DNA of 52,153 nucleotides from Hyphomonadaceae bacterium BRH_c29 (GCA_000961695.1 LADW01000069.1:1-52153); one strand, 5' to 3'. Shown: positions 1 through 8,687, counted from the first letter of the stretch. Made by a program: numbers and translations. The notes: generated by a model not told the origin, from the sequence alone.

Positions 1-453
1 CTTGAAGTCGACACACCAGAGGGCATTGGGAACCGATCCGGATGAAAGGGAGGTTCCCAATGCCCTCTGGCGTTTCCTGCCTGCCCGTTTCACAAGGCCG
101 TAGCGGTCGAGAACAGCATGGATGGTCGAGCGGGCGGGAATGCGCACGTCACCTGCAAGGCGGCGCACCAGGAGCTCCCTGATCTTGCGGGCGCCCCAAT
201 GGGGCTTGTCCTTTTTGGCATCGATGATCGCCTGCTCGATCGGCACCGGCAGCTGATTGGCATACCGCACCGGCCGACGGGAACGGTCCTCCAGGGCGAT
301 CAGCCCCTCTTCCTTGTAGCGATTGAAGATCTTGTAGCCGGTCTTGCGCGAAATTCCGAACTCCCGGCAAAGATCCGTCATCGATTCACCCTCCAGCCGG
401 CGGGCGACAAAGCGCAGTCTCTCGTCCATTTTCGATTGTTCCTTCCATGGCAT
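1..453 (-). CDS. IS481-family transposase, N-terminal part (cut by window edge)
   Basis: DDE transposase that moves the insertion sequence. The minus-strand frame from ATG at 453 is open for 151 codons to the left edge and begins MPWKEQSKMDERLRF. Residues about 10-60 form a helix-turn-helix (LCREFGISRKTGYKIFNRY), followed by the basic linker DRSRRPVRYANQLP, the WGARKIRE block and the start of the catalytic core at LWCVDFK, where the Asp is the expected first DDE residue. This order is that of IS481-type transposases common in alphaproteobacteria. The frame is intact as far as it can be seen; the remaining DDE residues lie outside. The family call is from remembered motifs, not a search. Confidence 0.85.
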   Translation of the reverse strand, partial: MPWKEQSKMDERLRFVARRLEGESMTDLCREFGISRKTGYKIFNRYKEEGLIALEDRSRRPVRYANQLPVPIEQAIIDAKKDKPHWGARKIRELLVRRLAGDVRIPARSTIHAVLDRYGLVKRAGRKRQRALGTSLSSGSVPNALWCVDFK

Positions 454-478
454 CGCAACCTCCCGTCAAAGCGGAAAG

Positions 479-519
479 TGTTACCCATGTGTCCGGTACA
501 ATCTGTCACCTATGTCTCG
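479..519. repeat. IS terminal region with two 12-bp direct repeats
   Basis: TGTTACCCATGT (479-490) and TGTCACCTATGT (504-515) are near-identical 12-mers 25 bp apart, directly upstream of the transposase start. Read outward-in on the minus strand the end begins near GAGACATAGGTGACA. Paired repeats of this type are what transposase binds at the ends of this IS group. The boundary is inferred, since the partner inverted repeat is outside the window. Confidence 0.55.
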
Positions 520-545
520 AGCCGCTCATCCGAGACCGTCCGGCC

Positions 546-1580
546 TTATTTTTGGGACTTTGACTTCCCGGCTTCCACGATCTCTTTCCAGGGGCCGAAT
601 TTGTGCTGTTCCTGCGAATAGTCATCGGCATAGGGCGGGAAGGGTGCGTCGGCAGGTTTGCGGGTCCGGTCCGGATAGTCCTGATCCAGTCCGGCCTTTT
701 CAGGCCGTGGCTGAATGTTGATGAAGGCGGCGACATCGAAGGCTTCTTCTTCCGTCAGGATCGGTGCCTCGTAGGTCACGCCGAACGGCATATTGGCACG
801 AATGAAGCCCGCCGCCTTGATGATCCGGTGCATCCCGGCGCCATTGTTGAAACTGTCCGGGCCCCAGAGCGGCGGATACAGATAGCCGGTGCTCCCATCC
901 GTTTGCGGAGCGCCCTGACCTTCCGGACCATGACAGACAGAACAATAGGTCGTGTAGACTTCGGCACCTCGCGCCGGATCTGCCGCGCGGTCCATCAAGG
1001 CAAGGGATGGCGCGCCTCTGCCATCCATGCCTGGCGGCAACGTGTCACTCAGAAATCCGATATAGGCAATCATCGCCGCGATTTCCGGGGAATCGGCGGG
1101 CAGGGCGCGACCGCTCATGCTCCGCTCGAAGCAGCCATTGATTCTCTGGGTGAGGGTCCTGACTTCATTCTCGCGCGCCATGTCTCTTGGATAGGCGTCG
1201 GCAACGCCAATGAACGATAGCCCATAGCGCTGGCGACCGGCGTCCTGATGGCAGGAACCGCAAGCGAGATGATTGCCTGCATACCGCATGTTCGGATCGG
1301 CAACGTCTGGCCCAACATAGTCGTAGGTGCTGCGGATCAGTGCTTCGCCGTAGAGTACCTGATCCTTATGCGGTCCGTCCGTGAGCATTGCTGGATCAGG
1401 CTGCGGCCAGACTTCAGGCTTGGCGACAGTCGCATCCGGGTTCGCCGCAGCGTAGGTGGCCGCCATCTCATCACTAGCCGTGCCGGTCGTTTCGCTCACT
1501 TCCCTGTCTGCGCCACACGCCGCTGCAGAGAGCAACAGGAATGCCGAAGCGACAAGTCTGATCGATGGGGTGTTTTTCAT
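546..1580 (-). CDS. TsdA-like dihaem cytochrome c (thiosulfate dehydrogenase family)
   Basis: Predicted exported dihaem c-type cytochrome of 344 aa. An N-terminal hydrophobic segment ends in LLSAAACGAD, which resembles a lipoprotein signal with Cys22. Haem motifs are CGSCH at 107-111 and CSVCH at 213-217. The segment RINGCFERSMSGR (Cys150) matches the conserved block of TsdA enzymes, in which the Cys is a haem axial ligand. Known TsdA enzymes oxidise thiosulfate to tetrathionate or run the reverse reaction; the substrate here is inferred. It is followed 27 bp downstream by the IS end and preceded, 39 bp away, by a DUF2804 gene on the same strand. A general dihaem cytochrome of the same fold is the main alternative. 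Confidence 0.8.
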   Translation of the reverse strand: MKNTPSIRLVASAFLLLSAAACGADREVSETTGTASDEMAATYAAANPDATVAKPEVWPQPDPAMLTDGPHKDQVLYGEALIRSTYDYVGPDVADPNMRYAGNHLACGSCHQDAGRQRYGLSFIGVADAYPRDMARENEVRTLTQRINGCFERSMSGRALPADSPEIAAMIAYIGFLSDTLPPGMDGRGAPSLALMDRAADPARGAEVYTTYCSVCHGPEGQGAPQTDGSTGYLYPPLWGPDSFNNGAGMHRIIKAAGFIRANMPFGVTYEAPILTEEEAFDVAAFINIQPRPEKAGLDQDYPDRTRKPADAPFPPYADDYSQEQHKFGPWKEIVEAGKSKSQK

Positions 1581-1619
1581 ACCTGGATACTTCTCTTGGA
1601 CGACGCTGAGAGGGGGAAC

Positions 1620-2639
1620 TTACCAGCGGTTACGGACTTCTTCTGCGAAACCGGGCAGGGAGTCGATCTTCAGAACTGTCCCATCATCAAGAATCGCCTC
1701 GCCTGAGAAAAGTCCAAAAACCTGATCCTGCGCCGTCTTGAAGAGGCCAAGATCCGTTGTGTGGTGGCGGTTAACGATGGGCTCGAAGCGCATTTCAAAG
1801 CGGCCATCATTACTGGTAAAACGCCACGGCGCAGAGTCCGGCGCCCCCCCGGGCATGTGGAATGTCACCTGATCCAGCTTGTGGGCCTTGCCATCGACAA
1901 AGAGCATGTTCTCGGACGCGGCGGACGTGTCGCCAAACCCATAGCCGATATTGAAGCCCACACTTTGCCCGCCGGACTTTCCAGAGGCTGAGCCCCAATA
2001 CCAGACATTGTCATACGTCCAGACGCCCCGGCCCCAATCAAGAACACCGAACGCCATCTCCGGCTCGAAGCGGAATGTTTCGTCCCCGATGGACACGTCA
2101 CCTGTGGCCGCCAGGCAGTTGATCTTCTGATTGTAGTAAAAGGCCTTCGGGGCCTTGGGAAAGGGCGTGGCGATGACCATCCGGTCCATCGGCGGCTGAT
2201 CCAGCAAGAGCTCACCTTTGAGACCTTTTCCACCGTCGAAGCGTGGCGCATCAACGATCAAGCGCCGCCCACCGCGCTCATGGCGGAAGGCGAGGGTCAT
2301 GTCCTTGTGTTCCTGTACGATATCGCCCTCATCGGCGCTTTCCGGCAAGCGCATACGTCCGAAGGGGAAGGGGATCACAGCGCCGTCGTTGAGAGCCGTC
2401 TTGTTCCGGAAGTCCATCCAGGACGTACCGAGAAAACCGAGATAGCCATTATCCGCAACAGTCAGAGCGAGCCCGAAGTCAGGTGTCAGAATGCAGTAAT
2501 AGTCCCATTCCTTGATGCGCAGACCATTCGCCCGGATCGCGGCGCGCTGATAGCGGCGCACCTCTTCCGTCGCCCAGCCGCTCTCGAGCAGCCGTCCGCG
2601 CGCGTCGAGAAGCGGTCCTGTCCCCATTCTGGTCTGCAT
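1620..2639 (-). CDS. DUF2804 family protein
   Basis: Protein of 339 aa without a signal peptide or membrane segments. The middle contains the run characteristic of DUF2804 proteins: NQKINCLAATGDVSIG, then FGVLDWGRGVWTYDNVWYWG, then GFNIGYGFGDTSAASENM. Many Trp and Gly residues and alternating strands suggest a beta-rich fold. The biochemical function is not known to me. The ATG at 2639 is preceded by a strong ribosome binding site (GAGAGGAAGG on the minus strand). It is the first gene of a likely two-gene unit with the TsdA-like cytochrome and is divergent from rlpA. Confidence 0.8.
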   Translation of the reverse strand: MQTRMGTGPLLDARGRLLESGWATEEVRRYQRAAIRANGLRIKEWDYYCILTPDFGLALTVADNGYLGFLGTSWMDFRNKTALNDGAVIPFPFGRMRLPESADEGDIVQEHKDMTLAFRHERGGRRLIVDAPRFDGGKGLKGELLLDQPPMDRMVIATPFPKAPKAFYYNQKINCLAATGDVSIGDETFRFEPEMAFGVLDWGRGVWTYDNVWYWGSASGKSGGQSVGFNIGYGFGDTSAASENMLFVDGKAHKLDQVTFHMPGGAPDSAPWRFTSNDGRFEMRFEPIVNRHHTTDLGLFKTAQDQVFGLFSGEAILDDGTVLKIDSLPGFAEEVRNRW

Positions 2640-2858
2640 GAAATTCCTTCCTCTCGGCGCGGCATTGCTTCGCTCGCGTCTGCTGTGCTTGTTATCGCTG
2701 CAACATCACCTGATGCGCAGTGCGGCGGCAAGGCCCCTGCTTGAAATCTGGTAAACAGCCGGTAACCGTAGTCCGAAGATCCTTCAGGTATGGTTCATAA
2801 GACCTGTACCACGGTGTGATATCGAGGGTTTGTTGGATGGCAGAATAGCCGTCCGAAA

Positions 2859-2875
2859 GGGTCATCAAATGACCC
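2859..2875. promoter_or_regulatory. 7-bp perfect palindrome upstream of rlpA
   Basis: GGGTCAT-CAA-ATGACCC is a perfect inverted repeat with a 3-nt centre, ending 23 nt before the rlpA start in the 259-bp region between two divergent genes. It could be an operator or a small hairpin in the rlpA leader. I recognise no specific regulator motif, and no other convincing element was seen in 2640-2898. Confidence 0.35.
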
Positions 2876-2898
2876 GCTACTTCAGAATGAGGTGAACC

Positions 2899-4242
2899 TT
2901 GAAGACCGTTTATTCCGCATCGCGATCGCTGAACCTGCCCTTGCTCGCCCTCACAGGCGTGCTGGCTGTTGCGCTGGCTGCTCCGGCCTACGCCGATAAG
3001 CGCCACCCGGCCCCGATTGTCTATGCGACAGGAACTTCTCCTTATCCTGCCGGCACGCCGCAATATATCGCGCCCGCCAAGGCACCGGACGCGCAAACCA
3101 AGAAACAGGCCCGGATCCAGTTCCGTTATCCTGGCACGACGGCCCCAGCGCCAGCTGCCAGCACGGACTATGCGGGGCAGGGGACGACGACTTCCGAGCC
3201 CGCCCCCCGCCAGTATGCCAGCATCGAAACCCCGGCCCCGACTTACAACACCGCCGCTGGCGTCACCGCACAGGACAGCTTCGACACCCGCGCCGCTGCA
3301 GCCCGCATGGAAGCGGAGCGCCAGGTTTCTGCTGTCGAGAGTGAAGCCCTTCCAAGCCTCGCCGCCGCACCGATGCCAGAGCCAGCGCCGGTTATTCCGG
3401 CACCTCTTCCGGCCGCTCCAGCCGCGCAATCCCAGCTGATGCAACCTGCTGTTCGTGATCTGACCCCAGCCGCTGCGTACGCCGTGTCGGGCGAGCCCGT
3501 GCCCGTCTTTGACGAAACCGGCATCGCGATCGTCTATGGCCCCGAATTCGACGGCCTGCCGACAGCCAATGGCGAAACCTATAATCCGAACGAAATGACC
3601 GCGGCCCACCCGACTCTGCCGCTGCCGAGCCTGATCCAGGTGGTGAACACCGCCACGGGACAGGAAGTCGTGCTGCGCGTGAATGATCGCGGTCCGTTCG
3701 AGGACGGCGCCTCGCTGCAGGTTTCGCCGCGCGCAGCGAACGAACTCGGCATGAACGGGGCAGGGAAGGCTACGCTGCGGATCCGCTATCTGGGTGCTGC
3801 GCCTGCTGCAAATATCCCTACAGCGCCGGCTATCCCCGCGCCGCAGATGATGGCCGAGTCGACCTATCCGCCGGTCCAGCAGACCGCTCAGGCTGAAACG
3901 GCCGCTGACTACCTCGTGCCAGCATCTTACGAACCAGCTCCGGTCCAGCCGCAGCCGGTCCCCCAAGTGCAACCGACCTACACTTATTCTGCACCCGTCG
4001 CGGCACCTGCAGGAGACTATTTCGTGCAGATCGGCTCTTTCACCGACATCGCGAATGCTCAGACACTCAGCAACCGTGTTCAGGCGTCGCTTCCGGTCAC
4101 TATCGTCCCGGCCCGCGTAAACGGTGCTGACTACTTCCGCGTCCGCGTTGGCCCACTCCTCACCCGTGACGAGGCTGAACGTGCCCGGCAAGACCTTTCC
4201 TATGCCGGTATCTCGCAAGGTCGCGTCGTTGCTGGCGAATAA
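2899..4242 (+). CDS. rlpA: RlpA-like septal lytic transglycosylase with SPOR domain
   Basis: Exported 447-aa protein: signal peptide (residues 1-32, ending APAYADK), long Pro/Ala-rich linker, double-psi beta-barrel at about 205-300, a second Pro/Gln-rich linker, and a C-terminal SPOR domain (DYFVQIGSF to the end) that binds denuded septal peptidoglycan. The His of MTAAHPTLP and the Asp of VNDRGPF, both needed for catalysis in characterised RlpA, are present. The usual D-L-S following the barrel is SLQVS here. The start is TTG at 2899: an in-frame stop lies two codons upstream and a TGAGG ribosome binding site precedes it. It should cleave peptidoglycan strands at division and lies next to another wall enzyme. 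Confidence 0.88.
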   Translation: MKTVYSASRSLNLPLLALTGVLAVALAAPAYADKRHPAPIVYATGTSPYPAGTPQYIAPAKAPDAQTKKQARIQFRYPGTTAPAPAASTDYAGQGTTTSEPAPRQYASIETPAPTYNTAAGVTAQDSFDTRAAAARMEAERQVSAVESEALPSLAAAPMPEPAPVIPAPLPAAPAAQSQLMQPAVRDLTPAAAYAVSGEPVPVFDETGIAIVYGPEFDGLPTANGETYNPNEMTAAHPTLPLPSLIQVVNTATGQEVVLRVNDRGPFEDGASLQVSPRAANELGMNGAGKATLRIRYLGAAPAANIPTAPAIPAPQMMAESTYPPVQQTAQAETAADYLVPASYEPAPVQPQPVPQVQPTYTYSAPVAAPAGDYFVQIGSFTDIANAQTLSNRVQASLPVTIVPARVNGADYFRVRVGPLLTRDEAERARQDLSYAGISQGRVVAGE

Positions 4243-4273
4243 CGCACGCCCAGCCATTGACCCTGACCACAAA

Positions 4274-4310
4274 CCGGCCCTTTTTCCTGTTTAATCGGAA
4301 AAGGGGCCGG
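4274..4310 (+). terminator. Hairpin terminator after rlpA
   Basis: A 14-bp stem (arms 4274-4287 and 4297-4310, one G-U pair) encloses a 9-nt loop in the gap between rlpA and dacC. The arms are GC-rich at the base with an A/T-rich top. The downstream run (ATTTGATT) is only moderately T-rich, so termination may be partial. Confidence 0.6.
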
Positions 4311-4352
4311 ATTTGATTCCGGCCTCCACACAGAACGTTGGAGGCCCCTCCC

Positions 4353-5522
4353 ATGCCATTGCCGCGCATTGCCCGGAACGCTGTCTTTGCTGCAGTTATC
4401 GCCCTCGCCGGTGTTGCGGGTCTCGCGAACGCGCAGATCCTCGACACGCCGGCATCCCATGCCGTGATCATGGATCATGAAACCGGCACGATCCTGTTCT
4501 CCAAAGCCGGGTCCGAACCGATGGTCCCCGCTTCGATGACCAAGATGATGACCGCCTACACGGTGTTTGAAATGGTCCGGCGCGGCGAACTGTCGATGAG
4601 CGACAAGTTCACAGTTAGCGAGAACGCCTGGCGCAAAGGCGGTTTCCCGTCTGGCACGTCGACCATGGGCCTCGCCCCGAAGGACACGCCAACCGTTGAA
4701 GAGCTGCTCCACGGCGTGATCATCATGTCCGGCAATGATGCCTGCATCACGCTGGCGGAAAACATCTCCGGATCCGAAGAAGCCTTCGCGCGGCGCATGA
4801 CCGACCTCGCCCACGAGCTGGGACTGAATTCCGCGAACTTCCTGAACGCCACCGGCCTGGAAGCGGTTGGCCACGTCATCTCGGCTGAAGATCTCGCGAA
4901 GCTCGCCAAACTGACCATCGACAACTATCCGGAGTATTACGCCTGGTACTCGCTGCCTTCTTACACTTGGCGCGACTTTACGCAGGCCAACCGGAACCCT
5001 CTGCTGGAGGTTTCCGGCGCAGATGGTGTGAAGACCGGACACCTCGAAGTTTCCGGCTACGGACTGACGGCATCCGCTGTGCGCGATGGTGTACGCCGGA
5101 CTGTCGTAATCAACGGGCTCAGTTCCATGGCAGAGCGCGCCTCTGAAGGCGAGCGGATGATGCGGATCGCCTTCAACAGCTTCGACCTGAAGACACTCAC
5201 ACCCGCAGCGGTGACGCTTCCGGACGTGTCGATCTGGCTCGGCGAAACGCAGAAAGTGCCTGTGACCCTTGGCAATGAAGTACGGCTGGCAGGCTACAAG
5301 GCGAGCCTTGAAAAGGCTAAGGCAGAGATCGTTCTGCCGGGCCCGGTCGAAGCTCCGGTGAAGAAGGGCGACAAAATTGGCAAGCTGGTCATTTCCGTGG
5401 AAGGCCAGCCGCCTGTTGAAGCACCAATTCTTGCTGGCGCCGATGTCGGAAAGCTCGGCTTCTTCGGACGCGCCATCGAAGGCCTCAGCCAGATGATCGG
5501 AGGCGGTGAAAACCAGTCGTGA
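4353..5522 (+). CDS. dacC: D-alanyl-D-alanine carboxypeptidase (PBP5/6 family)
   Basis: Penicillin-binding protein that trims the terminal D-Ala from peptidoglycan stem peptides in the periplasm. Of 389 aa, the first about 25 form a signal peptide ending in LANAQ. The serine-peptidase S11 motifs are present: SMTK (nucleophile Ser and Lys), SGND, and KTG in GVKTGH. A C-terminal beta domain follows and the last residues (FGRAIEGLSQMI) fit an amphipathic membrane anchor. I chose ATG at 4353 rather than an upstream in-frame TTG at 4338 because GGAGG lies just before it and the signal peptide then starts normally. The stop overlaps the GTG start of tmk. The dacC versus dacA symbol is approximate. 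Confidence 0.88.
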   Translation: MPLPRIARNAVFAAVIALAGVAGLANAQILDTPASHAVIMDHETGTILFSKAGSEPMVPASMTKMMTAYTVFEMVRRGELSMSDKFTVSENAWRKGGFPSGTSTMGLAPKDTPTVEELLHGVIIMSGNDACITLAENISGSEEAFARRMTDLAHELGLNSANFLNATGLEAVGHVISAEDLAKLAKLTIDNYPEYYAWYSLPSYTWRDFTQANRNPLLEVSGADGVKTGHLEVSGYGLTASAVRDGVRRTVVINGLSSMAERASEGERMMRIAFNSFDLKTLTPAAVTLPDVSIWLGETQKVPVTLGNEVRLAGYKASLEKAKAEIVLPGPVEAPVKKGDKIGKLVISVEGQPPVEAPILAGADVGKLGFFGRAIEGLSQMIGGGENQS

Positions 5523-6169
5523 GTCTTGGTCGCTTCATAACGCTGGAAGGCGGTGAAGGCACCGGCAAGTCCACCTTGCTGGCCGCTTTGCGCGAGAGAC
5601 TGGAAGCCGCTGGAAAAGCCGTCATCCTGACGCGAGAACCGGGCGGGACCGAGCTGGCCGAAGCCATCCGGAACCTTGTTCTGCATCCGCCGGAAGGTCA
5701 GGTCTGGTCGTCCATGGCTGAGGCGCTGCTGATGAATGCGGCTCGCACTGACCATTTGGAAAAGAAGATCCGCCCGGCGCTGGAAGCCGGAAGCTGGGTT
5801 CTGTGCGACCGCTTTGCCGATTCTACACGCGTCTATCAAAGCGTCCAGAACGGCGTAAGCGCGAACGTCCTGAAGCTGCTGGAGAGCTCCGTACTTGGCG
5901 CCACGTATCCAGACCTGACACTGGTACTTGATGCGCCTGTCGACCAGGCCGCCGGCCGACGCGCCGAGCGCGGCGGAAGCGCGGACGCGTTTGAGCTGCG
6001 TGACAAGACATTCCACGAGGCAGTGCGGCAGGCCTTTATTGATGTCGCCCACTCAGAACCTGCGCGTTGCGCACTGATTGATGCCTCTCGTACAGCCGAA
6101 GACGTTGCCGAAGCTGCCTGGCGCCAGATCGAACAACGGCTCGGCGGATTTTCCGGAGACGCATCTTGA
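5519..6169 (+). CDS. tmk: Thymidylate kinase
   Basis: Phosphorylates dTMP to dTDP for DNA synthesis in the cytoplasm. The 216-aa protein has the P-loop GGEGTGKST near the N-terminus, TREPGG for substrate binding, and CDRFADST, the family's DR(Y/F) block. The start is GTG at 5519, overlapping the dacC stop by four bases. The stop overlaps the TTG start of holB (TTGA). Pairing of tmk with holB is a widespread bacterial arrangement. Confidence 0.95.
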   Translation: MSLGRFITLEGGEGTGKSTLLAALRERLEAAGKAVILTREPGGTELAEAIRNLVLHPPEGQVWSSMAEALLMNAARTDHLEKKIRPALEAGSWVLCDRFADSTRVYQSVQNGVSANVLKLLESSVLGATYPDLTLVLDAPVDQAAGRRAERGGSADAFELRDKTFHEAVRQAFIDVAHSEPARCALIDASRTAEDVAEAAWRQIEQRLGGFSGDAS

Positions 6170-7101
6170 GCGCGGCCTTGCCTCTCTGCGGCCACGCCGA
6201 TGCTGAACGGGCTTTCGGGGCTGCTGCGGCCAGCGGTCGGATGCACCACGCATGGATGATCGAGGGGCCGTCCGGCATCGGCAAGGCACGTTTCGCAATG
6301 AGGGCAGCGGCCTGGTTGCTTGGTGCGCGCGGTCCGAAAGATGCGCCGTTTGATGCGCCAGCAGATGATCCAATCATGTCGCGCTGCCTGTCGAGTGGGC
6401 ATCCGGACCTGCGGGTGCTGACCCGCGAACTGAACGACAAGGGCAAGCTGAAGCAGGATATCTCGATCGAGCAGATCCGCACTTTCAACGAGTTCTTCAC
6501 GTACCGGCCGGCACTCGGGGGCTGGCGCGTCGGCATAATCGACTCGCTGGACGAGTTGAACCGAAATTCTTCGAACGCTGTCCTGAAGACGCTGGAAGAA
6601 CCGCCAAAGGCCGCCATCATGTTCCTGGTCAATCATGGCTCACGTCCGGTATTGCCAACGATCCGGTCGCGTTGTCGTATACTGCGTCTGCATTCTTTGT
6701 CGGACAAAGACATGTCTGCGGCGCTGGCGCAGCAGGGCTTTGAGGGTGATGTCGCCAGCATCCATCATGGCCGGCCTGGGCTGGCAGTCGAGCGGTCGTC
6801 TGAGACGAGCCGTATCGCGACGAATGCCGCCCGTACGCTGATGAAGTCCATGCCGCGCCCGAATGATGCGGTTGTCACGCGCGCCATTCAGGCAGCAGGC
6901 GCAGACCCGATAGCGTTTGAAGCATTCCGGGATGAAGTCCTCTCCAAGTTGGCCGACATGGCGACGGATGCGCCAGAGAGGGCCCGAACCTGGCTGAGCG
7001 CTGTGAAGCTGATCGGAGAGGCAGACGAGCTCAATATGGATCCGGAGCAGGCGGCCGCGAAACTGATATCCGGACTTTTGTTCACTCCCGTCCGACACTA
7101 G
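6166..7101 (+). CDS. holB: DNA polymerase III subunit delta'
   Basis: Clamp-loader subunit of the replicative polymerase, 311 aa. An AAA+ nucleotide-binding fold is seen, with GPSGIGKARFA as a P-loop lacking the usual Ser/Thr after Lys, as is common for delta', followed by RPALGGWRVGIIDSLDELN, SNAVLKTLEEPP and the sensor/arginine-finger block IRSRCR. The start is TTG at 6166, overlapping the tmk stop. It is translationally coupled to tmk and followed 9 bp later by tatD, the usual tmk-holB-tatD order. Confidence 0.93.
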   Translation: MSAALPLCGHADAERAFGAAAASGRMHHAWMIEGPSGIGKARFAMRAAAWLLGARGPKDAPFDAPADDPIMSRCLSSGHPDLRVLTRELNDKGKLKQDISIEQIRTFNEFFTYRPALGGWRVGIIDSLDELNRNSSNAVLKTLEEPPKAAIMFLVNHGSRPVLPTIRSRCRILRLHSLSDKDMSAALAQQGFEGDVASIHHGRPGLAVERSSETSRIATNAARTLMKSMPRPNDAVVTRAIQAAGADPIAFEAFRDEVLSKLADMATDAPERARTWLSAVKLIGEADELNMDPEQAAAKLISGLLFTPVRH

Positions 7102-7110
7102 ACCGGCGCC

Positions 7111-7887
7111 ATGTTTGACACTCACGTAAACCTCCACGGCGAACCCTTTTCAGAAGACCTGGATGAGGTGCTTGCCCGCGCGCGGGGCGCCGGCATTAGT
7201 CGCTTCCTGGCTATCTGTGACCGGTTCGATAACTTTCCGGCCGTCCTCGCTATCGCGAAATCTCACGATGACATTTGGTGCTCAGCTGGCGTGCACCCGC
7301 ATCACGCAAAAGACTTCCGGGACCTGACAATCGAAGACCTGTCAGACGCCGCAGCCCTTTCGGAAGTGGTCGCCATCGGTGAAACGGGACTGGATTTTTA
7401 TTACGGCCACAGCAGCGAAGAAGATCAGGTCAACAGCTTGCGCAAGCACATCCATGTAGCGCGGGACACAGGACTGCCACTTATCCTGCACACACGGGAC
7501 GCGGATGATCTCATGGCTGATATTCTGGAGCAGGAATTTGAAGCAGGTCCATTCAGGCCGCTGTTGCATTGCTACACGGGGGGGGCTGACCTCGCACAGC
7601 GCGCGCTGGCGCTCGGCGCCTACGTTTCTGTCTCGGGAATCCTGTCCTTCAAGAGCGCACGTGACGTGCGCGCCGTCATTGCAGACGTGCCGATGGATCG
7701 GATTATTCTGGAAACGGATTGTCCGTATCTGGCGCCCGTGCCGATGCGCGGCAGAAGGAATGAACCAGCTTACCTTCAATATGTCGCCGAAGCGCTGGCA
7801 AACCTGAAAGACATGCCTGTTGATGACGCCAAGCAGATCACCGAAGAAAATTCCTTGCGCTTGTTCAGCAAGGTAACGGACACATGA
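7111..7887 (+). CDS. tatD: TatD family metal-dependent hydrolase
   Basis: Amidohydrolase-fold enzyme of the TatD family (DNase activity is known for members), 258 aa. Visible motifs are FDTHVNLHGEPF at the N-terminus with the metal-binding His, VAIGETGLDFYY, LPLILHTRDA, LLHCYTGG and ILETDCPYLAPVPMRG with the catalytic/metal Asp. Length and order are typical. It lies in the tmk-holB-tatD series, and its stop overlaps the next start (ATGA). Confidence 0.92.
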   Translation: MFDTHVNLHGEPFSEDLDEVLARARGAGISRFLAICDRFDNFPAVLAIAKSHDDIWCSAGVHPHHAKDFRDLTIEDLSDAAALSEVVAIGETGLDFYYGHSSEEDQVNSLRKHIHVARDTGLPLILHTRDADDLMADILEQEFEAGPFRPLLHCYTGGADLAQRALALGAYVSVSGILSFKSARDVRAVIADVPMDRIILETDCPYLAPVPMRGRRNEPAYLQYVAEALANLKDMPVDDAKQITEENSLRLFSKVTDT

Positions 7888-8687
7888 TTGCGAAGACGCG
7901 CTGCACGCTGCTTGGTACCGGGTCATCCGGCGGCGTGCCGCGTGTCGGCGGCGACTGGGGCGTGTGCGACCCGACCGAACCGAAGAACCGCCGACGGCGC
8001 TGCTGCGTCCTGATCGAGAAGGAAAGCGATGATGGCGGACTGACATCCGTACTGATCGACACATCGCCGGACCTGCGCGGACAGCTGCTCGACGCAGGCG
8101 TGACGCATCTCGATGGGCTCGTTTACACGCATGAGCACGCCGACCAAGTCCACGGAATTGATGACATACGACCGCTGGTCATTCGCAGGCGCGCTGCGCT
8201 GCCAGTCTTCATGAATGCCGCGACGCGGGAAATCCTGACACGGCGTTTCGATTATTGCTTTGAAGGCAAGGGTGGCTATCCACCGATCCTGGAGGTCCAG
8301 CCAGATATCGAACCGGGCAAGCCGTTCAGCATCTCTGGCGCTGGAGGCGCGCTGGAACTTCTGCCGTTCGATATGGAGCATGGACGCATCCGGTGCCTCG
8401 GTTTCCGCGTTGGCGCGTTTGCCTACTGCAATGACGTCAGCGACCTACCGGACGCGGCGAAGGCGTCACTCCAGGGTCTCGACACACTTGTCATAGATGC
8501 GCTGCGCTATACCGAGCACCCGACGCACGCCAACGTCGCCAAGGCGCTGGACTGGATTGGCGAATTGAAGCCGCGACACGCCGTGCTGACCAACATGCAC
8601 GTGGATCTGGACTATACGACGCTCAAAAGGGAGCTGCCCACCGGCATCGAGCCAGGCTTCGACGGCATGGTGCTTGAGATCGTTTAA
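7884..8687 (+). CDS. MBL-fold metallohydrolase, PhnP-like
   Basis: Metallo-beta-lactamase-fold protein of 267 aa. TGSSGGVPR at the N-terminus and the metal-binding motif THEHADQVHGIDD are those of PhnP-type phosphodiesterases. Further candidate metal ligands are in FDMEHG, YCNDVS and TNMHVDLDY. Cys residues in VCDP and RRRCC fit the structural zinc site of PhnP-like enzymes. Members cleave cyclic phosphodiesters; the physiological substrate here is unknown. It follows tatD with a 4-nt overlap, a common pairing in alphaproteobacteria, and ends the plus-strand run before the dif-like region. Confidence 0.88.
   Translation: MIAKTRCTLLGTGSSGGVPRVGGDWGVCDPTEPKNRRRRCCVLIEKESDDGGLTSVLIDTSPDLRGQLLDAGVTHLDGLVYTHEHADQVHGIDDIRPLVIRRRAALPVFMNAATREILTRRFDYCFEGKGGYPPILEVQPDIEPGKPFSISGAGGALELLPFDMEHGRIRCLGFRVGAFAYCNDVSDLPDAAKASLQGLDTLVIDALRYTEHPTHANVAKALDWIGELKPRHAVLTNMHVDLDYTTLKRELPTGIEPGFDGMVLEIV

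Larger units (their letters stand above)
1..519 (-). mobile_element. IS481-family insertion sequence, one end
   Basis: The element comprises the transposase at 1-453 and a terminal region whose outer end I place near 519. The other end is outside the window. The inferred end lies only about 27 bp from the stop codon of the TsdA-like cytochrome gene, so the element landed just behind that gene without breaking it. The exact end and any target-site duplication cannot be fixed from one side. Confidence 0.7.

Noticed and set aside
2692..4272. 526-codon open frame antisense to rlpA
   Set aside because: No recognisable domain; rich in Arg/Gly/Ser as expected for the opposite strand of a high-GC gene. 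The plus-strand rlpA has signal peptide, barrel and SPOR domain.
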